Source: Aeromonas schubertii (GTDB lineage Bacteria; Pseudomonadota; Gammaproteobacteria; Enterobacterales; Aeromonadaceae). From it: a stretch of 64,000 nucleotides of DNA. The notes under the pieces were generated by a model. That model did no database searches. It saw only the letters and a list, made by a program, of their open reading frames with translations, and was not told the origin of the DNA. The translations under genes and the position numbers were made by a program. Positions 43,502 to 52,380 of the stretch are shown here, piece by piece. The stretch is from NCBI RefSeq assembly GCF_000820105.1, contig NZ_CDDB01000033.1, forward strand, positions 22,819-86,818, written 5' to 3'. Each line of letters begins with the position of its first letter. The first letter of the stretch is position 1.

Positions 43502-44542
43502 ATGAACCAAGCCCGTATCAAGTTCGCCATCGACGATGGCTCTACCAATGTCAAAGTCAGCTGGATCGAAGGGGGCGTGCTCAAGACGGTGGTCTCTCCC
43601 AACTCCTTTCGCAAGGACTGGAAGAGTGCGGCCCTGCTGCGGGGCCAGAAGGTGTTCAACTACACCATAGGCACCACCAAGTACACCTATGACGCCACCT
43701 CCGACAAGGCCCTCTCCACCACCCATATCGAGTATCAGTACGACGATCTCAACCTGCTGGCGGTACACCACGCCCTGTTGCAGACCGGGCTGGTTCCGGG
43801 GCCGGTGAGCGTGGTGGTGACCCTGCCCATCACCGAGTATTACAACCCGGATGACTGCCAGCGTAACGAGGCGAAGATCGAGGCCAAGCGCCACAACCTG
43901 ATGCGCGAGATCAGCCTCAACAAGGGCGAGTTGTTCAGCATAGTGGATGTGGAGGTGATGCCAGAGAGCCTGCCGGCCGTGCTCTCCCATCTGCTCGACT
44001 CCAACTGCAACGAGTTCACCAAGTCTCTGGTGATCGACTGTGGCGGCACCACCCTCGACATGGGGATCATCGTGGGGGAGTTTGACGACGTTTCGGCCAT
44101 CTACGGCAACAACGAGATCGGCGTCTCCATGGTGACCGATGCCGCTCGCAAGTCCCTCGCCGCGGCCGACAGCGACTCCAGCTACCTGGTGGCCAACGAG
44201 CTGATCAAGCGCCGCCACGACAGTGCCTTCGTCCAGAGCGTGGTCAACGACGAGTCGCGGATCCCGGATATCCTGCGCCGCATCGAGACCAAGATCCAGG
44301 AGTTGGGGGATCAGGTCGCCTTCGAGGCGAAGAAGTTCGCCAAGAATCCGAACCGGGTCTATCTGGTCGGCGGTGGCGCCCCCCTTATCGAGGCGGCAAT
44401 CCGCGAGGCGTACCCGACCCTGGGTGAGCGGGTGATGATGATAGAGAATCCCCAGAGCGCCCTCTCCCGGGAGATCTGCCTCTACCACGCGGAGGAGGTG
44501 ACCATCGATCTGGCCGAGCCCATGCTGCTCGAGGTCGAGTGA
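43502..44542 (+). CDS. parM: ParM/StbA-type actin-like ATPase
   Basis: A 346-residue actin-fold protein. Phosphate loop 1 is AIDDGSTNVKVSW, loop 2 is VIDCGGTTLDMGIIVG, and the adenosine motif is RVYLVGGGAPLIEAAI; together with the MREI/NKGELF and VMPESLPAV segments it matches plasmid ParM (StbA). ParM polymerises to push plasmids apart, using a ParR-type adaptor bound to a centromere-like parC. The partner gene follows immediately with a 1-base overlap (TGATG). Nothing nearby looks like plasmid replication, so the pair appears chromosomal. Role here unknown. Confidence 0.88.
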   Translation: MNQARIKFAIDDGSTNVKVSWIEGGVLKTVVSPNSFRKDWKSAALLRGQKVFNYTIGTTKYTYDATSDKALSTTHIEYQYDDLNLLAVHHALLQTGLVPGPVSVVVTLPITEYYNPDDCQRNEAKIEAKRHNLMREISLNKGELFSIVDVEVMPESLPAVLSHLLDSNCNEFTKSLVIDCGGTTLDMGIIVGEFDDVSAIYGNNEIGVSMVTDAARKSLAAADSDSSYLVANELIKRRHDSAFVQSVVNDESRIPDILRRIETKIQELGDQVAFEAKKFAKNPNRVYLVGGGAPLIEAAIREAYPTLGERVMMIENPQSALSREICLYHAEEVTIDLAEPMLLEVE

Positions 44543-45219
44543 TGAACCCGGGCAAGAAGCTCAACCTCTCCCTCTACCTCAATCCGGCGCACAGTGCGGC
44601 GGATCAGCGGGCCGCCGGCGCGCTGCAGCAGTGGTATCTGGGCCTGCGCCAGAGTGGCAGCGAGCGGGACGACGTCAGCATGACCATGCGGACCTTCCAT
44701 CGCAGCGTCTACCTGGCCGGCTTGCAGCTCCACCTGTTGAGCCCGCGCCTCTGTCAGCACGTGGCCGAGTCTATCGGACGTGAGCCCCTGACCCTGGCCG
44801 AGCTCACCGCCGAGTTGCTCCGTTGCGAGCTGCTGCCGCGGGTCCCCGGGATGGAGGCCGAACAGCCGGAGGCGAGCTTCTCCCCCCGCCAGCTGGAGCA
44901 GATCCAGCTGCTGCTGAGCCATACCCGCGCCAGCGGGGAGACGGAGCGGGAGGTGGCCGGCGAGGCGCAGGAGGCGCGGCTTGAGAGTTTGCTGGAGGCG
45001 CAACAGGCAGAATTTGCCCGGCTGCACGGCGAGCTGGAGCGGCTGCGCGCCCTGGCCGAGCAGCAGGCGCTGCAACTGCAACAACTGAGGCTGAGCGGGC
45101 GCGCCGTCTCGACCCCGGTCGAGAGCAGTCGGGGCAGCACCACCGAGGAGCTGAGCCTGGCCGAGATGGCCCCGCCGACCGAGAAGATGCAGAAGGTGAG
45201 GCAGAAGGGGATCTTCTGA
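44542..45219 (+). CDS. StbB/ParR-like partner with coiled coil
   Basis: A 225-residue protein. The first 80 residues match the plasmid stability StbB pattern: KKLNLSLYLNPAHSAADQRA, FHRSVYLAGLQLHLLSPRL. From about residue 125 there is a long predicted coiled coil rich in Glu, Ala, Leu and Gln (EARLESLLEAQQAEFARLHG, ELERLRALAEQQALQLQQL), about 60 residues, which typical ParR/StbB proteins lack. The C-terminal tail is Ser/Thr-rich and ends KMQKVRQKGIF. ATG 44542 overlaps the parM stop by one base. It probably links ParM filaments to cargo; the cargo is unknown. Confidence 0.75.
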   Translation: MNPGKKLNLSLYLNPAHSAADQRAAGALQQWYLGLRQSGSERDDVSMTMRTFHRSVYLAGLQLHLLSPRLCQHVAESIGREPLTLAELTAELLRCELLPRVPGMEAEQPEASFSPRQLEQIQLLLSHTRASGETEREVAGEAQEARLESLLEAQQAEFARLHGELERLRALAEQQALQLQQLRLSGRAVSTPVESSRGSTTEELSLAEMAPPTEKMQKVRQKGIF

Positions 45220-45225
45220 GACGAG

Positions 45226-45257
45226 AGAGCGTGGCACCGGCCACGCTCTTCTGTTTT
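45226..45257. terminator. Terminator after parM operon
   Basis: Ten-base arms AGAGCGTGGC and GCCACGCTCT with loop ACCG, then TCTGTTTTC. It lies between the parM operon and the convergent DUF1294 gene. Confidence 0.85.
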
Positions 45258-45604
45258 CAGGGGTTGCACCACCACAGCAGGGCGGCGAAGAAGAGCAGGT
45301 TGCCGGCCACGCTCAGCCACAGGGGCAGCCTGTACTCCTTCTTGCTCGACTTGTGGCGCAAGAACTGGCGTGCCAGCAGGGCGCCGGGCCAACCGCCCAG
45401 CCAGCTCCAGGTGTGCAGGGTCTGCTCGGGGATGCGCTGACGCTTGAGGCGGGCGGCCCGTTTGTCCCAGCCATAGACCAGGAAGGTGAGCAGGCTCATG
45501 GTGACGTAGAAGAGGGCGACCGGCAGGGGGAGGTGACGGCTCAACACCAGCAGGGGGAGGGCCAGCAGCTGGGCGAGGGCGAGCAGGGTCTGAAAGCTGG
45601 TCAT
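45257..45604 (-). CDS. DUF1294 membrane protein
   Basis: A 115-residue inner-membrane protein with three or four hydrophobic segments and the conserved DUF1294 core: FLVYGWDKRAARL, RIPEQTLH, and WLGGWPGALLARQFLRHKSS. Function of the family is unknown to me. It starts immediately after the arfB stop on the same strand, so it is co-transcribed and probably translationally coupled. Confidence 0.85.
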   Translation of the reverse strand: MTSFQTLLALAQLLALPLLVLSRHLPLPVALFYVTMSLLTFLVYGWDKRAARLKRQRIPEQTLHTWSWLGGWPGALLARQFLRHKSSKKEYRLPLWLSVAGNLLFFAALLWWCNP

Positions 45605-46021
45605 TTAATCACCCATGGGGGCGCGGCGGCCTGCCTTGATGGCCCCCTTGCGCTTCTTGGCGTCGACCCGGCGTACCTGGGAGGCGCGGGTCGGGCGGGT
45701 GGCATGGCGTGCCTTGGGGCGCTCGGCCGCCTTCTTCAGGAGCAGCAGCAGCCGTTCTCTGGCCTCCTGGCGATTCATCTCCTGGCTGCGGTGGCATTCG
45801 CTTCGGATCAGGATGAAGCCGTCGTGTACCCGGCTGTCGCGCAGGCGATCCAGCCCCTCCTTGTAGTGGTCCGGCAGGGTGGGTGAGGCGCGGTAGTCAA
45901 AGCGCAGCCAGACGGCGGAGTCGGTCTTGTTGACGTGTTGGCCGCCGGCCCCCTGGGCACGCATGGTCTGGAATTGCAGCTCTTGATCGGGGATGTGGCA
46001 ACGGCTGGAGAGGATCAGCAT
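45605..46021 (-). CDS. arfB: Alternative ribosome-rescue factor ArfB (peptidyl-tRNA hydrolase)
   Basis: A 138-residue single-domain class I release-factor-like protein. The GGQ motif is at 26-28 (RAQGAGGQHVNKTDSAV), and the basic C-terminal tail (KARHATRPTRASQVRRVDAKK) is the segment that enters the empty mRNA channel. It releases nascent chains from stalled ribosomes without a stop codon. Same length class as E. coli YaeJ (140). The ribosome site before ATG 46021 is weak. Confidence 0.93.
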   Translation of the reverse strand: MLILSSRCHIPDQELQFQTMRAQGAGGQHVNKTDSAVWLRFDYRASPTLPDHYKEGLDRLRDSRVHDGFILIRSECHRSQEMNRQEARERLLLLLKKAAERPKARHATRPTRASQVRRVDAKKRKGAIKAGRRAPMGD

Positions 46022-46185
46022 GGGTTCTTGCGGCTCTGTTCGAATGGAAGGGATTGTAATGCCTGGGAGGAGGCGGGTCGAACTTCTTGATCTCCGTCAT
46101 CGTTTTATTGAGTCGTCGATTGAAAAAGAGGGTTCCAGCAAGGGGATGGGCTTGTATCGGGAAGAGGAGTATGCAAAATACAAAC

Positions 46186-46204
46186 GAGAATAATTGCTAC
46201 TTGC
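46186..46204. promoter_or_regulatory. Weak candidate Fur box upstream of fbpA
   Basis: GAGAATAATTGCTACTTGC matches the 19-base Fur consensus at about 10 positions, mainly in the first half, and sits 23 bases before the ATG of an iron-transport operon. Suggestive only. Confidence 0.3.
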
Positions 46205-46227
46205 GCCAACGATCCAGGAACAAAATC

Positions 46228-47235
46228 ATGAAAAAGACTCTTCTGGCACTGTTTTTTGCTGCCGTGGCGACCCCCGCGGCCTTCGCCGCCCAAGAGGTGA
46301 ACGTCTACTCCAACCGCCAGGATGAGCTGATCAAGCCCATCATCGAGCAGTTCGAGAAGGAGAGCGGCATCAAGGTGAACCTGGTGTTCGCCAAGGATGG
46401 TCTGACCGAGCGCCTGCAGCGCGAAGGCAAGCTGACCCCGGCCGATCTGATGCTGACCACCGACATCAGCCGCCTGACCGAGCTGGTGGACAAAGACCTG
46501 GTGCAACCGGTGCAGAGCAAGACCCTGGAGGAGAACATCCCCGCCTCCCTGCGCGATCCTGACGATCGCTGGTTCGCCCTGACCACCCGGGTGCGGGCCA
46601 TCTACTCCAGCAAGGAGCGTCTCGGCAAGCTGGACGCCATCAGCTATGAGGATCTGGCCAAGCCCGAATACAAGGGCAAGATCTGCGTGCGCAGCGGCAA
46701 GAACGACTACAACGTGGCTCTGATCGCCTCCATGATCGCCCACCACGGCAAGGCCGAGGCCAAGCAGTGGCTGGAAGGGGTCAAGGCCAACCTGGCCCGC
46801 AAGCCCCAGGGCAACGACCGGGATCAGGTGAAGGCGATCAAGGACGGGGTGTGCGACCTGTCGCTCGGCAACAGCTACTACCTCGGCAAGATGCTGGCCG
46901 ATCCGGCCCAGAAGGCCTGGGCCGACGCCGTCTACATCAACTTCCCGAACCAGCAGAACCGCGGCGCCCATGTCAACGTGAGCGGCATGGCCATGACCAA
47001 GTACGCCAAGAACAAGGAGGCCGCCGTCAAGCTGATGGAGTTCCTCTCCGGTGACGAGGCCCAGCACCTCTATGCGGAGCTCAACACCGAGTATCCGGTC
47101 AAGGTCGGGGTGGAGCGCTCGGCACTGGTCAAGTCTTGGGGTGACTTCAAGGCAGACAGCCTGGCGGTGAGCGACTACGCAAAACTGCGCAAGGATGCCC
47201 TGACGCTGCTGGATGAAGTGAAGTTCGATCTGTAA
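46228..47235 (+). CDS. fbpA: Ferric iron ABC transporter, periplasmic binding protein
   Basis: A 335-residue periplasmic Fe(III)-binding protein. Signal peptide (LLALFFAAVATPAAFA), then EVNVYSNRQDELIKPIIEQF; the iron-binding tyrosine pair is in GNSYYLGKM and an upstream tyrosine near VNVYSNR adds a ligand, typical of the FbpA/FutA family. It delivers iron to the FbpB permease. Its gene is first in fbpABC, with AGGA before the ATG; the permease starts 36 bases after its stop. Confidence 0.9.
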   Translation: MKKTLLALFFAAVATPAAFAAQEVNVYSNRQDELIKPIIEQFEKESGIKVNLVFAKDGLTERLQREGKLTPADLMLTTDISRLTELVDKDLVQPVQSKTLEENIPASLRDPDDRWFALTTRVRAIYSSKERLGKLDAISYEDLAKPEYKGKICVRSGKNDYNVALIASMIAHHGKAEAKQWLEGVKANLARKPQGNDRDQVKAIKDGVCDLSLGNSYYLGKMLADPAQKAWADAVYINFPNQQNRGAHVNVSGMAMTKYAKNKEAAVKLMEFLSGDEAQHLYAELNTEYPVKVGVERSALVKSWGDFKADSLAVSDYAKLRKDALTLLDEVKFDL

Positions 47236-47271
47236 GGTGTGGGGGTTTTCCCCACCCGTGTCAGGAAACCG

Positions 47272-48885
47272 ATGAAGTATTCCGGTTGGATGGCCGGCAG
47301 CTGGCTCACGGGCCTGCTGCTGGCCTTGCCCATTGTGGCCCTCTTCGTTTCCGCCCCGTCTGCCGACGGGGCGGTGATCTCGCATCTGGTCGATACGGTG
47401 CTCGGCACCTACGTGGCCAATACCCTGCTGCTGATGGTGCTGGTGGTGGCACTCTCGCTGCTGTTCGGGGTGCCGACCGCCTGGCTGGTGGCCATGTGCC
47501 AGGTGCCGGGACGGCGTGCCCTGGAGTGGGCGCTGATGCTGCCCATGGCGATGCCCTCCTACATCGTCGCCTACGTCTATACGGATCTGCTCGACTTTTC
47601 CGGCCCCCTGCAGGCGACCCTGCGCACCTGGTTCGGGCCCGAGCTGCGGCTGCCCGAGATCCGCTCCCTCGGCGGAGCGGCCTGGATGCTGGCGCTGGTG
47701 CTCTTTCCCTATGTCTATCTGCTGACCCGGGCCTCCTTCCTCGAGCAGTCGGTGAGCCTGATCCAGTCGAGTCGGCTGCTCGGCTGCAGCCCCTGGCAGA
47801 GTTTCCGTCGCCTCAGCCTGCCGCTGGCCCGGCCCGCCATCATGGTGGCCGCCTCCCTGGTGGCGATGGAGACCCTGGCCGACTTCGCCACCGTGCACTT
47901 CTTCGCGGTCAACACCCTCACCACGGCGGTCTATGACACCTGGCTCGGCTACGGCAGCCTCTCGGCGGCCTCGGCCCTCTCCTGCCTGATGCTGGTGGGG
48001 GTGGCGGCACTCATCGCCCTGGAGCGGCTCAGTCGCCGTCGGCGTCAGGTGTTCCAGAAGGGAATGGGTCACGAGCCCCCCCTCTGCTATCCCCTCTCAC
48101 CGCTGTGGCGCGCCCTGGCGGCTATCTGGTGCTGGGGGCTGGTGCTGGCGGGCTTCGCCCTGCCGTTTGCCATCCTGCTCGACTATGCCATCGACTACGC
48201 CGGCCCCTCCTGGACGCCGGAGTTCGTGCGCTTCTCCGGCAACAGCCTGATGATCTCGGGGCTGGTGGCCCTGCTGGCGGTGGCGCTCTCCCTGCTGCTG
48301 CTCTTCACCCGCCGCCTCGACGGCGGGGTGAAGAGCCTGATCCCCCTGCGACTGGCGGCCCTCGGCTACGCCCTGCCGGGGACCGTGCTCGCCATCGGTG
48401 TGCTGGTGCCCCTGACCTCCCTCGACTTTGCCATCAACGATCTGGCCGAGTGGCTCGGTATGAGCGGCCCCGGCCTGCTCTTCACCGGCACCCTCACCGC
48501 CATCGTCTTCGGCTATCTGGTGCGTTTTTGCGCCATCGCCATCGGCTCGGTAGAGAGCAGCATGGGCAAGATAGCCCCCAGCCTCGACATGGCGGCGCGC
48601 ACCCTGGGTGAGCGCAGTGTCGGCATGTTGCGTCGGGTGCACCTGCCTCTGGTGCGGCGCGGTCTGCTGGCCGGTGCCATGCTGGTGTTTATCGAGTCGA
48701 TGAAGGAGCTGCCGGCGGCCCTGCTGCTGCGCCCCTTCAACTTCGAGACCCTGGCCACCCATGTCTATCAATTCGTTTCCGACGAAATGCTCGAGCGCGG
48801 CGCGCTCGGGGCCATCGTCATCGTCCTGGTCGGTCTGTTGCCCCTCATCTGGGTCAACCGCTCTCTCGACGGCCAGGGCCACTGA
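47272..48885 (+). CDS. fbpB: Ferric iron ABC transporter permease
   Basis: A 537-residue inner-membrane permease with about 12 helices, a fused two-half design as in FbpB. Two ABC-interaction EAA-type loops are visible (SSRLLGCSPWQSFRRLSLPL and ARTLGERSVGMLRRVHLPLV). It moves iron received from FbpA. ATG 47272 with AGGA upstream was chosen over a GTG at 47239. The next gene begins 16 bases after its stop. Confidence 0.9.
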   Translation: MKYSGWMAGSWLTGLLLALPIVALFVSAPSADGAVISHLVDTVLGTYVANTLLLMVLVVALSLLFGVPTAWLVAMCQVPGRRALEWALMLPMAMPSYIVAYVYTDLLDFSGPLQATLRTWFGPELRLPEIRSLGGAAWMLALVLFPYVYLLTRASFLEQSVSLIQSSRLLGCSPWQSFRRLSLPLARPAIMVAASLVAMETLADFATVHFFAVNTLTTAVYDTWLGYGSLSAASALSCLMLVGVAALIALERLSRRRRQVFQKGMGHEPPLCYPLSPLWRALAAIWCWGLVLAGFALPFAILLDYAIDYAGPSWTPEFVRFSGNSLMISGLVALLAVALSLLLLFTRRLDGGVKSLIPLRLAALGYALPGTVLAIGVLVPLTSLDFAINDLAEWLGMSGPGLLFTGTLTAIVFGYLVRFCAIAIGSVESSMGKIAPSLDMAARTLGERSVGMLRRVHLPLVRRGLLAGAMLVFIESMKELPAALLLRPFNFETLATHVYQFVSDEMLERGALGAIVIVLVGLLPLIWVNRSLDGQGH

Positions 48886-48901
48886 ATCCAAGGAGTCGCC
48901 C

Positions 48902-49927
48902 ATGTCGGTGCTTTCGGTCGAGCGGGTGAGCTGCCGCTACAATGGCCACAACGTGCTGGAAGATCTCTCCCTGACCGTGGGAGAGAACGAGATCGTCTGC
49001 CTGCTCGGGGCGAGCGGCTGTGGCAAGACCACCTTGCTCAAGGCCATCGCCGGCCTGCTGCCCCTCGCGGCGGGCACCATCCGCCTGGGGGGGGAGACCC
49101 TGGAGGGGCAGGGGGTCATGGTGGCGCCAGAGGCGCGCCAGATCGGCATGATCTTTCAGGACTATGCCCTCTTCCCCCACCTGACGGTGGCGGGCAACAT
49201 CGCCTTTGGCATCAGCCAACGCCCCAAGGGAGAGCAGGCTGCCGAGGTGGCCAGGGTACTCGAGCTGGTCAACCTGCAGGGGTTGGCCGACCGCTATCCA
49301 CACCAGCTCTCCGGGGGGCAGCAGCAACGGGTCGCCATCGCCCGGGCCCTGGTCTGCCAGCCGCGCCTGATGCTGCTCGACGAGCCCTTCTCCAATATCG
49401 ATACCCAGGTACGGATGAAACTCATCGCCGAGATCCGTGCCCTGCTCAAGAGTCGCGGCATCGGAGCCGTGTTTGTCAGCCACAGCAAGGAGGAGGCATT
49501 CGCCTTCGCCGATCGGCTGGCCCTGTTTCGCAGCGGTCACATCGAGCAGGTGGGGGAGCCGGAGCGGCTCTATCGCAGACCCGAGAACCGCTTCGTGGCC
49601 GAGTTCCTCGGGGCGGTCAACTACCTGCCGGCCGAGGTGCTGGACGAGCGTCGGGTGATGACGCCGCTCGGTGAGGTGACCGGCAGCGAGCCCCATGGTC
49701 ACGCCACCGGCCGCCGCCTCTCCCTGATGCTGCGCCCGCGCCAGCTGCATCTGCAGCCGGATGTGGCAGGCTGGCCCCTGGTGGGGCAGCAGTTTCTCGG
49801 CCATCACTGCAAGGTGAGCATCGCCTGCGGCGATCTGACGCTGGAGGCGAGCTGCGCCGAGCCGCTGCCGATGGGGGCGGTGAGGGTGGAGGTGGCCCCC
49901 CATCCACTGGTATTGTTTGAACCCTGA
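48902..49927 (+). CDS. fbpC: Ferric iron ABC transporter ATPase
   Basis: A 341-residue cytosolic ATPase. Walker A GASGCGKTT, Q-loop IFQDYALFPH, signature LSGGQQQRVAIARAL, Walker B LMLLDEPFSNID and switch VSHSKEEA. The C-terminal OB-type domain (SLMLRPRQLHLQPD) follows, as in FbpC/PotA-like ATPases. CCAAGGAG precedes ATG 48902. Last gene of fbpABC; no terminator is evident before the peroxidase gene. Confidence 0.92.
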   Translation: MSVLSVERVSCRYNGHNVLEDLSLTVGENEIVCLLGASGCGKTTLLKAIAGLLPLAAGTIRLGGETLEGQGVMVAPEARQIGMIFQDYALFPHLTVAGNIAFGISQRPKGEQAAEVARVLELVNLQGLADRYPHQLSGGQQQRVAIARALVCQPRLMLLDEPFSNIDTQVRMKLIAEIRALLKSRGIGAVFVSHSKEEAFAFADRLALFRSGHIEQVGEPERLYRRPENRFVAEFLGAVNYLPAEVLDERRVMTPLGEVTGSEPHGHATGRRLSLMLRPRQLHLQPDVAGWPLVGQQFLGHHCKVSIACGDLTLEASCAEPLPMGAVRVEVAPHPLVLFEP

Positions 49928-49963
49928 TTTGTTCCCGAGCAAGGATCGGGCTCCCGACGAGCC

Positions 49964-49969
49964 TATAAT
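49964..49969 (+). promoter_or_regulatory. Candidate -10 (TATAAT) for Dyp peroxidase
   Basis: Consensus TATAAT, 31 bases before the ATG at 50001. The base run 17 upstream (AAGGAT) is a poor -35, so activator dependence or read-through from fbpC remains possible. Confidence 0.4.
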
Positions 49970-50000
49970 GGTCCGCTCAACTCGATGAGGGAGATAGGAT

Positions 50001-50906
50001 ATGCAAGCCCAACAAGGCGTCTGTGCCGAACCGAACCTGCACGCACTCTACCTGATGCTCAACCGTTGCGGTGACGCCGGCGAGCTGGCGGCCCGCCTGG
50101 CCAGGACTCCGGCCCTGTGGCAGTCGGTGCAGGCCGACTTTCCCGATGCCGCCTTCAGCGGCCTGGTGGCCATCGGCTCCGAGGCGTGGGACTCCCTCTA
50201 CCCTGCCGCCCGCCCCGAGCAGTTGCGTGGTTTCATGGCCCAGTCTGCCAACGGTCACGAGGCGCCCCACACCCCGTTCGATCTCTTCGTCCAACTGCGT
50301 GCCGACCGGGTCGATGTGCTGCACCACGCCGGTCATCGACTGCTGGCCCTGCTCGCCGGTCTGGTGACGATTGCCGAGGAGCAGCGCGGTTTTCGCAACC
50401 TCGACTGCCGGGATCTGACCGGCTTCGTGGATGGTACCGAGAACCCGCAGGGGGATCACAGGCCCGAGGTGGCGCTGGTCGAGGGCGGCGAGTTCGCCGG
50501 TGGCTCCTACCTGCATGTGCAGCGTTTCGTCCACGCCATGAGCGATTGGGAGAAGCTGGCCCTGAAGAGTCAGGAAGACATCATAGGCCGCACCAAGGTC
50601 GACAACATCGAGTACGAGTCGGTGGACAAGCCGCTCACCGCCCACATCAAGCGGGTCAATCTCAAGACCCCCAAGGGGGAGTCGATGGAGATACTGCGCC
50701 AGAGCATGCCCTGGGGCTCCATGAGCGAGCAGGGGCTCTACTTCATCTCCTGCTGTCGCACTCCGCTCCACTTCAATGCCATGCTGGCCAGCATGTACAA
50801 GGGAGAGGGTGGCCACTTCGACCACCTGCTGCGCTTCACCCGGGCCGTGACCGGCGCCGCCTTCTTCGCCCCGAGCAGCGACTTCCTGGCGCGTCAGGGA
50901 GCGTGA
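50001..50906 (+). CDS. Dyp-type haem peroxidase (YfeX-like)
   Basis: A 301-residue haem peroxidase. The distal catalytic motif is GFVDGTENP, with the Asp and a following arginine region; the proximal haem histidine is in LTAHIKRVNL. No signal peptide, so cytosolic like E. coli YfeX. Proposed roles include porphyrinogen oxidation; its place after an iron importer fits haem or iron metabolism but proves nothing. GAGGGAG precedes the ATG. Confidence 0.9.
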   Translation: MQAQQGVCAEPNLHALYLMLNRCGDAGELAARLARTPALWQSVQADFPDAAFSGLVAIGSEAWDSLYPAARPEQLRGFMAQSANGHEAPHTPFDLFVQLRADRVDVLHHAGHRLLALLAGLVTIAEEQRGFRNLDCRDLTGFVDGTENPQGDHRPEVALVEGGEFAGGSYLHVQRFVHAMSDWEKLALKSQEDIIGRTKVDNIEYESVDKPLTAHIKRVNLKTPKGESMEILRQSMPWGSMSEQGLYFISCCRTPLHFNAMLASMYKGEGGHFDHLLRFTRAVTGAAFFAPSSDFLARQGA

Positions 50907-50919
50907 GCCCCACAATGCA

Positions 50920-50948
50920 CAAACCCGGCCGAGGCCGGGTTTGTTGTC
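50920..50948. terminator. Bidirectional terminator between peroxidase and argR
   Basis: CAAACCCGGC and GCCGGGTTTG form a strong stem with loop CGAG, followed by TTGTC. It serves the two convergent genes. Confidence 0.85.
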
Positions 50949-50963
50949 TCTGGGCGGTCAGAC

Positions 50964-51434
50964 TCAGGGGGTCTGCTCGAACAACTCGAGGGCCGACATG
51001 TAGAGCTCCTCGATCTCGGTATCGCTGGTCGGGGTGATGAAGATGGTGTCATCACCGGCGATGGTGCCGAGGATCCCTTCCGCCTTGCCGAGAGAGTCGA
51101 GCAGGCGGGCAATCAGCTGGGCCGCACCCGGGCTGGTGTGGATCACCACCAGGGCGCCGTTGTGGTCGATATCCAGCACCAGGTTCTTGAGGGGACTGGA
51201 GGTGGTGGGCACGCCCAGTTCGACCGGCAGGCAGTAGACCATCTCCATCTTGGCGTTGCGGGTGCGCACCGCGCCGAAGCGGCTCAGCATCCGGGATACC
51301 TTGGACTGGTTGATATTCTCGAAACCCATTTCCTGCAGGGCGGCGACGATTTCCGCCTGGGAGCCAAACCGTTCCTCCTTGAGCAAGGCCTTGAAAGCCT
51401 TCGCCAGCTTCTCTTGCTTGTCGTTATGTTTCAT
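50964..51434 (-). CDS. argR: Arginine repressor ArgR
   Basis: A 156-residue repressor, equal in length to E. coli ArgR. The N-terminal winged helix has [28 protein letters not shown]-type residues (recognition helix NQSKVSRML), and the C-terminal hexamerisation and arginine-binding domain has [15 protein letters not shown] and [11 protein letters not shown]. It binds paired ARG boxes when loaded with arginine. ATG 51434 was chosen; the reading frame is open upstream but the extension is not ArgR-like. Divergent from artP across an ARG box. Confidence 0.95.
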   Translation of the reverse strand: MKHNDKQEKLAKAFKALLKEERFGSQAEIVAALQEMGFENINQSKVSRMLSRFGAVRTRNAKMEMVYCLPVELGVPTTSSPLKNLVLDIDHNGALVVIHTSPGAAQLIARLLDSLGKAEGILGTIAGDDTIFITPTSDTEIEELYMSALELFEQTP

Positions 51435-51536
51435 CTTGGTCTCAGCGTAAGGATGCCTGTGGTGCCCAGGCGGCAGGGGTGTTAGCCCGCTTATTCTGCA
51501 TTCGGCCCCCGCTTTTTGCAAGAAAGAGCGATTTGT

Positions 51537-51554
51537 AGTGCATATTGATTCAAT
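51537..51554. promoter_or_regulatory. ARG box between argR and artP
   Basis: The core TGCATATTGATTCA fits the ArgR consensus TGAATAWWWATTCA well, with AG and AT flanks making 18 bases. A second, much weaker box may precede it (51516-51533). It can control both divergent operons. Confidence 0.65.
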
Positions 51555-51625
51555 TTTGGCTTGCTTTGGCCAACGTTAAGGCTAGAATCGGAGCTTCCTT
51601 CTGCAAACTTATTCATTATCTCTGT

Positions 51626-52366
51626 ATGGCTATTGAGTTGTCCCATGTGGTCAAGAGCTGGCAGGAACACCCCATTCTGCAGCATGTCTCGTTTCGTACC
51701 GAACCGGGTGAGACCCTGGTATTGCTGGGCCCAAGCGGTGCCGGCAAGAGTTCTCTGCTGCGCCTGATGAACCTGCTCGATACCCCGGACAGCGGCACCC
51801 TGCAGATAGGGGGCGCTGAATTTTCTTTCCCGTATGCCCTCGGGGCTGCCGAGTTTGCCCGTCAGAGCCAGGCCCTGCGTCGCAAGGTCGGCATGGTGTT
51901 TCAGCAGTATCATCTGTGGCCCCACCTCACCGTGATGGAGAACCTGATCGAGGCGCCCGTCAAGGTGCTGGGAATGGGCCGGGCCGAGGCCATCGACAAG
52001 GGTCGCTATCTGCTCGCCCAGCTGCGGCTGGGGGACAAGCAGGATGCCTGGCCGGCCCGCCTCTCCGGTGGCCAGCAGCAGCGGGTGGCCATCGCCCGCG
52101 CCCTGATGATGGATCCCGAGATCCTGCTCTTTGACGAGCCGACCGCAGCCCTGGATCCCGAGATCACCAAGGAGGTGGCCGAGATCATCCGTACCCTGGC
52201 CGGCACCGGCATCACCCAGGTGGTGGTGACCCACGAGGTGGAGTTTGCCCGCCGCATCGCCAGCCAGGTGATCTACCTGGAGCGTGGCCAGATTATTGAG
52301 ATGGGAGGGCCCGAGTGTTTCACTGCCCCCCGTACCGAGCGTTTCGCTCAATTTCTGATGCATTGA
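51626..52366 (+). CDS. artP: Arginine ABC transporter ATPase ArtP
   Basis: A 246-residue ATPase: Walker A GPSGAGKSS, Q-loop VFQQYHLWPH, signature LSGGQQQRVAIARAL, Walker B ILLFDEPTAALD. It is typical of polar amino acid importers and close in length to E. coli ArtP (242). ATG 51626 begins MAIELSHVVKSW. First gene of artP-artI-artQ-artM, downstream of an ARG box. Confidence 0.9.
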   Translation: MAIELSHVVKSWQEHPILQHVSFRTEPGETLVLLGPSGAGKSSLLRLMNLLDTPDSGTLQIGGAEFSFPYALGAAEFARQSQALRRKVGMVFQQYHLWPHLTVMENLIEAPVKVLGMGRAEAIDKGRYLLAQLRLGDKQDAWPARLSGGQQQRVAIARALMMDPEILLFDEPTAALDPEITKEVAEIIRTLAGTGITQVVVTHEVEFARRIASQVIYLERGQIIEMGGPECFTAPRTERFAQFLMH

Positions 52367-52380
52367 TAAGGAAAGATGTC

